Positions 12,775 through 24,457 of a DNA stretch of 64,000 nt are shown piece after piece. The position numbers were made by a program, and so were the translations under genes. Numbering within the stretch: the stretch's first letter is position 1; the number at the start of each line of letters is the position of its first letter. Origin of the DNA: Nemania diffusa (lineage: Eukaryota > Ascomycota > Sordariomycetes > Xylariales > Xylariaceae). The notes under the pieces are model-generated. The model made no database searches and was not told where the DNA came from. It saw nothing but the letters and a program-made list of their open reading frames with translations. The stretch covers positions 186,001 to 250,000 of the forward strand of contig JBBPUQ010000003.1 in the NCBI GenBank assembly GCA_038501195.1, given 5' to 3'.

Positions 12775-13896
12775 ATCCGCATATATATTTTCATATAGTT
12801 CTTCTAGTCGGTAACTAGAGATAGTTTAAATCGTCCACCTCCATTCGCAGAAAGTAAATGTCGTCCCATCGTATCGAGGATATTGCGGGTTTATTATGTG
12901 CGCGTATCGCTCCGACTTATACATCATCCCTTTGCATGCCATCTGAGTGCCGGCAATCATATGTATGAGGTGGTACTGCGATAAGATCCCAGACCCCCTA
13001 GTTCACACTAAAAGTTTGGTTGGCTATTATTACAGCACAACTTCTTAACTCGTTTCTCCCCTCACCTTGACTTCGACATGTCCAATTAGATCCTTCGAGG
13101 TGCAGCTTCGCTCCGAATTTGGTAGGTATTTGGATAATTCTTCTGTCGGTAAGGTAAAACAGTACGACAACATGTCCAACGCTCCACAGCTCTTCAGCTA
13201 GTTTACGACAATCGACCGATCGCCAATCGATTCTTGGAAAACGCGTACCTGTTACACTAAGCTTTTTCCTAAGAGACTTCAATACAAAACAAATATCGTG
13301 GAAACCTACTAAAACCAAAGCTGATATAATGGGAAATTCGAGGTTAATGGGCTACTATCTCATATGCAATGCCCATCTATCTACTGTAGATTCTGGATAG
13401 CTACCTAGGTAGTTGGGAGGTATCTACTGTATGCGTATGTTAACCGGGACTCACTCACCATTAAACCAGAACAGTGCAAGCTAAGTTCTTATACAGTGTC
13501 TAAGATATCGTATCGATAAGAGCATCCCCCACATGTGGTGGAGGGGCACGTCTGCTAATATTGTACCTACTGTGCTGTGACTGACATTATAGCGGGGTCA
13601 TAGTGCTTGATTTTCCTAAATTTATTAGTGAGGCGTTGATGAATCATAAATATTCATATTCAGTCATACTCGAGAGGTGACTCGACCACGCAACGCCACC
13701 TACTGCTGCTAGCATTCCGTTCAAGCTCTGTATATATTCTTTAGAATAGGTCGTTCTATTCTACCTACCTGGAGTGATAAGCTCATTCTTGAAACAACAA
13801 CGTCGGCAGTCTCTTTGTTCTAACCGAACCACCGAATTTAAAGATCTGTCGCTGTCAAATCTGCATAGCAATTTCATATTCTGCCACACCTTCACG
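12775..13896. other. Divergent promoter region between GH20 and RIO1
   Basis: About 1.1 kb holding the two divergent promoters. It includes a TACCTAGGTA-type motif near 13403 and A/T-rich blocks near 13615-13665. A 106-codon open frame on the minus strand has no recognisable features and I treat it as chance. Confidence 0.5.
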
Positions 13897-15632
13897 ATGG
13901 AGTCTACCACGTCTCCCGTGGCTCCTCACGAGCCGCCTCACGTCTACACAAACAACAACGGTTACGATGCCTCCGTAGAGCAAGAGATACCGCGTACCCT
14001 CGCCGCCACAGCTGGTTCAAATTCGATACCTATCGCCGAAGCAGAAGACTCCGACCTTGACGACATCTTCGACGACGATGGTCTCGGCCCAGATGGAGAA
14101 CCCGATCTTTCGCGGAATTATAACCGACAAAACCCCCTTCACTCGAACCTCCAGAGACCTACCGCCAACACATTCAACAGCATCGACGACCAGATATCCG
14201 CCCTTTCCAAGCATGCCTCCAAGATCCGCCTCGACGATGTCAAGGATGTTCAAACGAGGGACAAGGACAAGGCAGACCGCGCCACGAGCGAGCAGGTTCT
14301 GGACCAGCGCACGCGCATGATCCTCTACCAGATGATAAACCGAGGCGTCGTCAGCGAGATACACGGCGCCATCAGCACCGGCAAGGAAGCCAACGTCTAC
14401 GGCGCTGTCGCCTTTGGCGAGGATTTCGCCAAGGTCTATCGCGCCGTCAAGGTCTACAAGACGGCCATCTTAAGCTTCAAGGACCGCGAGAGGTACATCA
14501 CGGGCGAACACCGTTTCAAGGCCGGCGCCGACAAGGGCAACAACCGCAAGATGGTCAAGCTGTGGGCCGAGAAGGAGTTCCGAAACCTGCGCCGCATCCA
14601 TTCGGCAGGCATCGCCTGTCCCGAGCCCATCCAGCTGAAGCTGCACGTGCTCGTTATGGGCTTCTTGGGCGACAGGAAGGGATGGGCATATCCACGTCTC
14701 CGTGATGCCAACATCCCCGCAGACGAGGCCGAGGAGACATGGAGTGCCCTATACATTCAGCTACTAGGTATCATGCGACGTCTGTACCAAGTGTGCAAAC
14801 TAGTCCATGCCGATCTAAGCGAGTACAATATTCTATATCACGACAAGCAGCTTTATGTCATAGATGTGTCGCAGAGTGTGGAGCATGACCACCCGAGATC
14901 TCTCGAGTTCCTGCGTATGGATATCAAAAACACCGGCGACTTCTTCCGGAGACAGGGGGTAGACACGCTAGCTGACCGAGTCGTCTTCGATTTCATCATT
15001 GCGCCCGGAGGCCAGGTAGAAGAGCCTGGTCTAAAGGAGGCCATCGAACAACTATATGCGTCACGAGCGGAATCGGCAACCGACGACAAGGCTGTAGCGG
15101 AACAGGAAGTCGACAACGAAGTCTTCCGACAGCAGTATATCCCCCAGACCCTCGAACAGGTTTATGACATCGAGAAGGATGCCGAGACGATTGGGCACGG
15201 TGAAGGCGACAAATTAGTATATCGGAATCTATTGGCCGACCAAGTGGTCCTTCCCAAGACTGCCGATGAGCAGGCGTCAGAAGAAGACCAATCAGACGAG
15301 GGCGCGTCTCTCGATAGCGAGGCGGAGAGTGGCGAGGAAAGTGACGATGAAAGTAAATTCGCCAAGGGCCCACCCAGAGGAAAGCGGTTCGAGGATAAGG
15401 ATGAGAAGAAGGTCAGTGCTGAAATGAACACGCCCCTTAGAATTCTCCACTCTCATCTCCTCTCATTTGATCCCTTTTCTTTTCTTCATCCTCGAAAACT
15501 TGCAGCTTACCAGTAAACGAACAGTCACGGAAACAAGCCACCAAAGAGGCGAAAAGCGAGAAACGGAAAGAAAAGATGCCGAAACATCTGAAGAAACGCC
15601 TAGTGGCTACAACATCCAGAAAGAAGAAATAG
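13897..15632 (+). CDS. RIO1: Rio1 atypical serine kinase/ATPase (40S ribosome biogenesis)
   Basis: Rio1 acts late in cytoplasmic maturation of the small ribosomal subunit and recycles trans-acting factors. Exons are 13897-15411 and 15525-15632, giving 540 aa. Only the acceptor at 15524 restores the conserved basic tail (QATKEAKSEKRKEKMPKHLK...); nearer AGs give the wrong frame. The start ATG at 13897 (MESTTSP) is preferred because the open frame upstream has no earlier ATG. Motifs: P-loop-like STGKEANVYG at 160-169, catalytic HADLSEYN (H304, D306, N311), and the metal/phosphate-accepting IDVSQ with D323. These match RIO1 rather than RIO2. An acidic tract precedes the intron (EEDQSDEGASLDSEAESGEESDDE). 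The C-terminal basic tail is typical of the family. Confidence 0.95.
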
Positions 15633-16780
15633 ATTTGAGGCTCCTACACAGGCAGCACTCTCCGTTAACGATACCTACGTATTCATCGCGCCACTGGAGC
15701 TTGTTTGTGACATTTTCGCTCAACACGTGCTCGATTGAAACAATGAAATGAATGAATTCCATGTCCTTCTAATCAAGTCGCTTATTATCTTACTACGCGG
15801 ACAGGGAATGAACCAACCAGAAACCCTCCTGTTCGCATGCGAAATACATCCAACGAGATCACCCAGGTTTGACAAACCACCGGTTTCCATGTACGTTCAC
15901 ATGCATTTTAAGATTATGCAAAAAACAATCGGATGACGAAAGCCAAAAGACGCGATCACCAAACTTTTCCTCTGTGTTTTCACCATTCATGGTAATAACC
16001 GCGGCGAAAGTTTGGCTGGATTACGCTCCGAGTCTACCCTTAACGGGTAGTATGAGGATCAAAGAGAGCCCCGACGATTGAATTGACTAGCACTGCGATA
16101 TCACGGTATTAAACCCGCCTACTGAAAAATGTGTGATATTTACAAGAATAGTCAACCTCCGATAGAGGAGTTACCTAGTCGAAACTACATTAGAAATACA
16201 GCAGCCCGTTTACAACATAGTCGTGGCATTTAACTAAGAATGCAATCTAAGCTCAGCCGACACATTCTCTCTCTTTCTATTGGACCCCCCTTTAGTTATG
16301 TCTTGCTCGGCCTAAGAACTTTTCGCGCTTCATCACGTAGCCTAAAATATAGACTACCTATAGATCTAGTGACGGTGACATCACTCGGCCGAATGTCAAC
16401 TTAAATGCTCGCAATATGATGATGGTCTTATGTAATGAAACCCATCACGTCTCATACACACTATAGGTATATTGACCTGTGCCAGAAATCCAGAGTCAAC
16501 TGACTGCTGTCTAACTAAACAAAGAAATTAGGAGGCGTTCCATCTAGATCTAGAGCCGAGGCCTTGCCGTTGTGGGTAGTAGATCTTCCCAATATAGCAT
16601 CAATACCCCGCTTGATCAGATACGGATCACCGGCTCTGCCCTTTCCTTTCCCACCCGCTCACGAATTCCAAACGTCGAGCTGGGTAGACTGAACAGATAG
16701 ACAGGTAGCCGTCTCATGACGTCCGCAAAGCCGCCAACTCCCCTCGCCCCCATCCTCCGCAAGAACCAGCCCGAGGAGAC
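15633..16780. other. Spacer between RIO1 and the Sec14-like gene
   Basis: About 1.15 kb containing the 3' flank of RIO1 and the promoter of the next gene. No coding, RNA or repeat feature could be supported. Confidence 0.55.
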
Positions 16781-18299
<1,519 letters not shown>

Positions 18300-18498
18300 T
18301 AGATAAATAATACCGAACTTCAACAACTACTGTATTTGCAACGTTTGTTGGATTTTGGTAATGTATTAATTACCTCACCCTATTACGAAGCAAGCGACTA
18401 TTCTGCAGATACTCTGACAGAGACAGGATAGCAACCACTAATTTATTCTCGCATCTCACACCATCCTTACTGAATATTCCACAGAATATACGATCCGA

Positions 18499-20304
18499 TC
18501 AGAACTGTGTCCACGCATACTTCAAGCCTTCCCAGATCTCAATCCCACTAGGCAAGATCTGCTCAGGCGGCAGCACAAACCCATACTGCGTGTCCCTAAG
18601 CTCGATGCCCCAGCCAAACTGTGCCTTACCGACATCCGTCAGGTAATCTCTGCCATTCCCGCTCGACTGGTACAAAACCACTATGGCGACATGCAAGGTT
18701 AGTAATTTTCACTCCTAAAAATCTAGAGTTGGAATTATAAAGGTCCCAACACGACACAACCCCAAAGAACAAAAAGCCAACCCCCACAAGAGCCGGCGCC
18801 GCGAAAACCAAAGCCCCAAAAACCTAAACTCCCAGAAAAGAAGAAGAAAACAAAACTCACAGCACCCCGGCCCATAGTCAAAAGTAGTATTATACACCCC
18901 CGCGATCGCCTCCGAAATCCCCCTCGCAAGCACCGTCTGCTCGTCCAGGTTCGCCGGGAACGCGGTGCACGTGTAGCCGTACGACAGCAGGATGACCTGC
19001 GCGTAGCTGTGCCAGTCGACGTAGAGCTTGATGCCCCTGCCGTCGCGGAGCTTTCCCGCGTAGGCGGCGAGCGCGGCCGTCTCTGGGGTATCGTGGGGCG
19101 CGAAGCCGCTTTTTTCCCGTTATCTTGCTGGTCGCGGTACTATCTAAATGCTAACAAGGGATAGAGGGGGAGGGGAAAGGGGGGAGGGTGGTGCAAGACG
19201 GTCTTACCTGAAGGTCTCGGAGCTGGGGTTCGGGGACGACCCGTCGCCGCCCCAGCCGACGGACCAGTTGCGGTTGATGTCGGTGCCGACGGCGGTTGTG
19301 TTGCTGCGCGTCTGCCGGTTTTTGCGCCAGAGGCGGTTGGTTGTTTGGGTGTAGACGAAGCCTGGTAGATAAGGTCGTGAGTTAGTTGGTCACAGAACCA
19401 TAGGTAGACTTCCTCGTTCCGCGACTTGGGCGAATAAATAGGGGGTGTATATGTTAGTACTTACCATCCGGATTCACGACAGGCAAGACGTAAAAGTCAT
19501 AGTTATCCAGAACCTTCTGGACTAATGTATCACTCTCGTACCCGGTAACGAGCTGGTAGAGGATATACTCGACGACCTAGATCGAGCAACACGACATTAG
19601 CTCAGCTCAGCTCGTTAACTCACTTACACACGTATCCCCTCCCCTTCGCCCTGCATAACCAAGCCAGCAAACCCAAGATCCGCATCAAACTCACAATAGA
19701 AGTAATCCACTCCCTAGCATGCACATTCCCATTAAAAAAAAATCGCCGGCTTCGAATCCTTCCCCCCACTCCCCCAAAGATGAATCCCCTGAATCGCCCT
19801 TCCCTCAAACGAAGTGCCAGCCACAATGAGCTCCGAGTGATCCGGGAACGCGGCCTGCAGCTGCGCCCAGTAATTAATGTGGTCTGCGTAGGGGTGGTAC
19901 GCGTCGAACCACTCCAGGCCCGGCAGGGCGCCTTCCTTTTCCTTGCCGGCGCTTGAGCTTGAGCTTGAGCTAGTGGTTGGGCGCGCGGCACTCTCGGCGG
20001 CGAAGTCCGCGCCGAGGTCGTGGCTGAGCACGGTGTGCGTGGTCCAGGGGGCAGCGGCCTCGAAGGCGGCGATGTCGGCGGGCGCGACGGCGAGGTCGAC
20101 GGCCCAGGCGCCGTCGGCTCCGCGGCGGCGCTGGAGTTCTATGGCTGTTAGGGCGTCGATGGAGGCGTCAACATTGCTGGAGATGGAGACGCGGTAGACC
20201 TTGTACCCGTCGTAGCTGACTTTTCCTGCCGGCGGTCTGTCGACGGGGGTGGTCGCGCCTAGGGCCGCGAGGGCGAGGAGGAGGGAAAAAGGAGAGAACT
20301 TCAT
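18499..20304 (-). CDS. Secreted M14 zinc carboxypeptidase (A-type) with a one-base frameshift
   Basis: Extracellular metallocarboxypeptidase made with a propeptide. Exons on the minus strand are 20304-19695, 19576-19465, 19361-19208, 19108-18861 and 18680-18499; 434 aa if the frame is corrected. Signal peptide [17 protein letters not shown], propeptide to about residue 120 with a Ser run, then the peptidase domain. Zinc ligands H195 and E198 (HARE), H325 (DWHSY) and catalytic E401 (GWGIEL) are all present. The break is in a nine-base A run on the plus strand (19734-19742). With nine bases, translation stops just after PAIFF, while the next frame continues immediately with NGNVHAREW. One base fewer joins the two perfectly and all later exons then agree in phase. 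This is a sequencing slip in a homopolymer or a recent inactivation. The acceptor at 19109 (AAG) is slightly weak. Confidence 0.88.
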
Positions 20305-21534
20305 GTCTATATCTCTCGCTAGTGAATAAACCAACTACACATTCATGAACAATCCACAACAATCCAATTGTAAACAACAGGTAGGCTTTCATTCCAATGT
20401 TCTCACCATCCAAGTAAACGATCAAAGTCCCTCCAATTTATACCCATCACTCACTCCAGTCGTAAATCATAAATCATACCTCATACCCTCCCCCCTCTCT
20501 CCGCCCATATCAACCCACCCACCTATACATGCATGCCAATAAGGCAGTATTCAGCCCTCAATTGGTGGTGAGCAATGACGAATGCGACGCCGCGCCATTC
20601 CGCCATCGAGTCTCGTTCTTGGCTCCTTCCCGAAACTGCAGTCCTGCCAAAACCGAACCCCGTCTGCATGGCTACTCTCGAAGACGATAGATGATGAGGT
20701 GACGATGCTCCGGAATATCGACATTTTGCGTCGTTTGCTGTTTGTCGTTGGTATTGCTTATTACTACTATGACTGGCGTGAATTATTGCGGAGTATTATC
20801 ATGCTGATGATGGGGTTTTGGTTTGTCTTCCCTCGTCACTAATTGGGTATCTCTGCAGACATTAAAATATACTATATGTGTTATTAATAAATCTGGGGAG
20901 GAAGTACAACCTACTGATCCTCACATTTGGGACATACATATCCGTAATTTATGTATTTATAATCCGTGTATAGCATCTGATATCATTTCTTTGCCTTTGT
21001 TTGCAAGTCGTTATGTATCTGCGATTGAATCGATTCCTATAGAGGAGGCCTCATATAGTCGAGAAGCCCATATTTTACACTACTCAGTCTCAATCTTAGT
21101 TTTACTCGCTCTCACACTCATATTCAAACGTCAAGTAGTTAAGTATATTTAGTTCATTCAGCTTATCCGGTCTATGCGGTTTATCAGGTCTTACTAGCCA
21201 GTCTATCCAGCGCGGCCACTCCAGTCAGGGTGGTCTAATATAGCAATAACAGCTCCGGTGTCAAGGTCTTCGGGCCGCTTTCACAAGAAAGGCTCACGAT
21301 ACAAGACGTTTGCGGGCTATAGACCTCCAAATCACAAAACGCCCAAATGAGGACCATGCCTTCCAGTCTATATCCATCAAGTCTAGGAATAGGCAATAGT
21401 AATGCTTTGACGTAAGATTGTCTCGCGACAAATCAATGTCCGCCTCTTATTTGTCTCTCGACCGCTCAACAAAAATAAGCAGACAGTTAGAACGCTATTA
21501 GCAAGTCATATTTCTCGTATCTTCGTAGTTGTCG
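20305..21534. other. Spacer with two unassigned small open frames
   Basis: About 1.2 kb. Plus-strand frames at 20582-20842 (86 codons, with a hydrophobic stretch RRLLFVVGIAYYYY) and 20823-21152 (109 codons, ending in a hydrophobic segment SVSILVLLALTLIF) overlap by 20 bases. Neither has a recognisable domain, and base composition resembles non-coding flank. A small membrane protein is possible but not supported. Confidence 0.3.
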
Positions 21535-22500
21535 TTACTTTGATATTTGTTGTTGTTTTTTCTGCTGTTGATCTTGCTCCAGGAGCTGCATAGTCGTCTC
21601 GGTGGTCTCGAGCTTGAGATGCTGTACCTCGCTATTGGATGTGCTCATCCTTTTCAACTCTCCTTCGGGGGCGAGCTCCTTGTGCTCATCTCCATACGAA
21701 TTCTTAATCACCTTTGAATCGATATCATCATTCCCTATCCTGTCTTCCGGTATCTCTTCATCCTCATCATCTAGACCCTCAAGTCCCTTTAACTCTTCCG
21801 CTAGACATCGCCCCCCGAACCCTGCCTCTTCAAATTCATTTAATGCCTCTTGGAATTCCTCTTTGTCCTTCCAAAATTCTTGTCTTTCCCGCTCTAGGCA
21901 TTCTCTCGCTCTCAATGCGGTCCACTCGAGTCTGGACAGCGGCGAGGGCTCGACAGTGTCGCCGGTGACTAGATCCGTGGCTAGGGGGTCGTTAAAGGAG
22001 ACATTCCTCTCAAAGACGATGTCGCATTCACTTTCGTCGTCATCATCATCCTCACAATCTAGCTCTTCCTCATAATCACAACTATCGTCGTGACTGTCGG
22101 AGTGATTGCCGCTATTAATACTGGTGTGATTGCCATTGCGATTGCGCTGCCGGGCTTGACTATGCGCCCCCTGATGCCATCTTTTAGGTTTCTTCAAAAT
22201 GCTCACTAAAAATATTTTATCGTCATCGCTCTCATCATCGGAGTCCGAGTCGCACGTTGACGCCGCCGTCGAGTACAGCGATGAGATGGAGGAGCTGCGC
22301 GACAGGGTGTATGACTCAGAGGACTCCGCCGAAAATGAGGGCGAGGGCGAAGACTTGGCGGGGTGAGAATGGCTATGATGAGAATGATGAGCATGTGAAA
22401 AAGATGCAGATGCGCTCTCGCTTTGTGAGGTAGTTTTGCCGAATGCGCTGTCCCAGTGTCTGAACAGCTCCGAGGCTGCGCAGACAACGCCGTCCGCCAT
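21535..22500 (-). CDS. Disordered acidic protein with SILK and RVxF-type PP1-docking motifs
   Basis: Single-exon gene of 321 aa with no enzyme domain. From the N-terminus: a short ordered start (MADGVVCAASELFRHWDSAF), a His/Ser-rich tract (32-50), a Ser-rich tract (50-85) and an acidic stretch. Next comes VSILKKPKRWHQG with S-I-L-K at 100-103, a second acidic tract (138-160), and FERNVSFNDP with R-N-V-S-F at 165-169. A Glu-rich helical region follows (about 190-235), then a Gln-rich end. SILK followed by RVxF is the order found in protein phosphatase 1 regulators such as inhibitor-2, so a PP1-targeting role is inferred. Conserved residues around both motifs (start region, LKKPKRWHQG, WTALRARECLERERQEFWKDKEEF) suggest a real gene. 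I do not recognise a named homologue. Confidence 0.75.
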   Translation of the reverse strand: MADGVVCAASELFRHWDSAFGKTTSQSESASASFSHAHHSHHSHSHPAKSSPSPSFSAESSESYTLSRSSSISSLYSTAASTCDSDSDDESDDDKIFLVSILKKPKRWHQGAHSQARQRNRNGNHTSINSGNHSDSHDDSCDYEEELDCEDDDDDESECDIVFERNVSFNDPLATDLVTGDTVEPSPLSRLEWTALRARECLERERQEFWKDKEEFQEALNEFEEAGFGGRCLAEELKGLEGLDDEDEEIPEDRIGNDDIDSKVIKNSYGDEHKELAPEGELKRMSTSNSEVQHLKLETTETTMQLLEQDQQQKKQQQISK

Positions 22501-24457
22501 CGTGGGTGGCGGTGGTGGTGTTTTGTGTGTGTTTTGTGTGTGACTGTATGCTGGACCCCTCCCATCCGATGCGATCCGATGCGATCCGCTGTAGACTACG
22601 GGTAGCTAGTTCAATAGCAGCGCGCCTTTTGTGATGGGCGCGCGTAAAAAAACGTGGTGGATAGAGGGGCACGATTAGACGTTGCACTTTTGAATGAGTT
22701 GTCGTTGCTGAAACAATGCTGTTTGTTGTGATGGATGAAGGAGTCGATGAAGGGATGAATGCACAAGCATGCAACTGCTTGTTTGTTCTGAGTCGATTCT
22801 CTCGCTTTCGACGTATCTGACGTAATTCGCTCGGGACAGGAACCTGGTCGCTTGTACAGAATGGCGGGGTGCGTGCATATGAGATGTGCCCTTTCCGGAA
22901 GGTCGGTAGCGTGGTAATCGAGGTAGGTACGGAAGTAATCGCACTCTTCCGCATAAGACACCTTGTATCTACTACCTAGGTATGTAGGCAGGCTACAGGC
23001 ACGTCGGTATAAATAGGGAGGTGCGGAGTGCTGAAAAGTTTATAAAGCCGCTAGAGGGGGGACGCTAACAAAGCTCTCGCGCTCTCGAAACAGGACAGAC
23101 AGACAAATTGACAGACAGATTGACTAACTGAATGACAGTTTGAGACAGTCGTCTGTGACGGATATGAGCACTTGTGTAGGTAGATTATATGCTTAGGTCA
23201 GGTAGGTTAGGTGAAGAGTGCTTAAAAGGAAAAAGGAGAGGATAAAGTGAGTGCCCTAGGTAGGTAGATTAGGTACCTAGGTAGGGATTCTGTAAATACC
23301 TAAATCCTAAATCGAACACAAGCCGCAAAGCTTAGGCCTCGACGCATCCGAGTCACAATCCCATTATTGGCTCTACAATGCCCCTCACATCCAGCCCTTT
23401 TACGTAGCTTCCAATGGACTACTGGTAGGTAGTGCAGAATATAAGTCTAGAAGGAAGGTACAAAGGCGGGGTTCCTTGTTCGGCACCTAATGAAGTAAGT
23501 GCCGCTGCCGCATTCCGGTCTAAGTACCAGCCGCAGCGATTCAGTAAGGCAGGTACCTGAATGCTAAGTTTTCATGTATGCGCTATATTTCATTTCAGCC
23601 TTAAAGTAATGTTCCTAAGGACGTTACGTAGGTAGGTAGGTAGACTACGAAAGAGTTGGGTCGAGGTATGATGCACCCTCCAACTCCAACCACATCTATG
23701 AGGAATTCTATACAACAAAACAACACTGTCGAGTGCCTCTTATGACTGGGTATTAAATACCGTAGTATAGAAGTAGGGTTAGTAAGTACATAGGTAGGTA
23801 CACAAGAAAACGGATGGAAGCAGGTATGTAGGTACCGGAATCAGGGCTATTCAGACTGACTACCTAACGTATGTATGTAAAGCCCTCATCATCTGATGAG
23901 CTATGTATGTTAACACACGCCAATTACGGCATCTCACATCCATTATTCAATTATATACAGAATCTTCCCCGCATCCCAGATCGCTGTTACACACGTCTGG
24001 CGTTCTGGCGACGGGCGCCCTAACGGGCCATCCTATGTTGAGCTGAGGTAGGTTTACAATTACCAAGTCGCGAGACTTTCTTCACTTGTACCCTTCTGCC
24101 TCCTCCTCCTCCCCCCACTTACTCAGCTCTACACGGGATTAAGGTGCTATCACACAAACGTGACGTAAAAGAGGTACCCACTGACGGGCAATCAAGAAGG
24201 AAGAAAAATTACATGCTGTCAAGCAGATAAGACCCGTCTGATCAACCAGACTAGGGTCATCTTTCGATTTCGCCTCCCACAGAAACAATGGTAGTGGCGA
24301 AGCGCGCGTGCGTGAAGTTGGGTAATACAAAGGAGAAGGCGGCATGGCCGTCGCGAAGACATCTTGCTGACGAGAAGAAAGGCGTGTTAGGGGGGTATCT
24401 GTCATGAGAATAGAGGACCGTCAAGTGATCCGAGTCATAAAAAAAGCCGACGCATGC
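22501..24457. other. Motif-rich spacer and promoter region
   Basis: About 2 kb. The leader of the preceding minus-strand gene contains a GT-rich run at about 22504-22545. TACCTAGGTA and GTAGGTAG repeats are dense at about 22973-22990, 23257-23285, 23628-23643 and 23795-23830. A pyrimidine run lies at 24098-24116. No gene could be supported. Confidence 0.5.

Noticed and set aside
12998..13318. 106-codon minus-strand frame in the GH20/RIO1 spacer
   Set aside because: No conserved motif, no plausible start context and no splice partners.
23628..23643. GTAGGTAGGTAG array considered as telomere-like repeat
   Set aside because: Fungal telomeres are TTAGGG; these arrays are short, scattered in all spacers and in both orientations.
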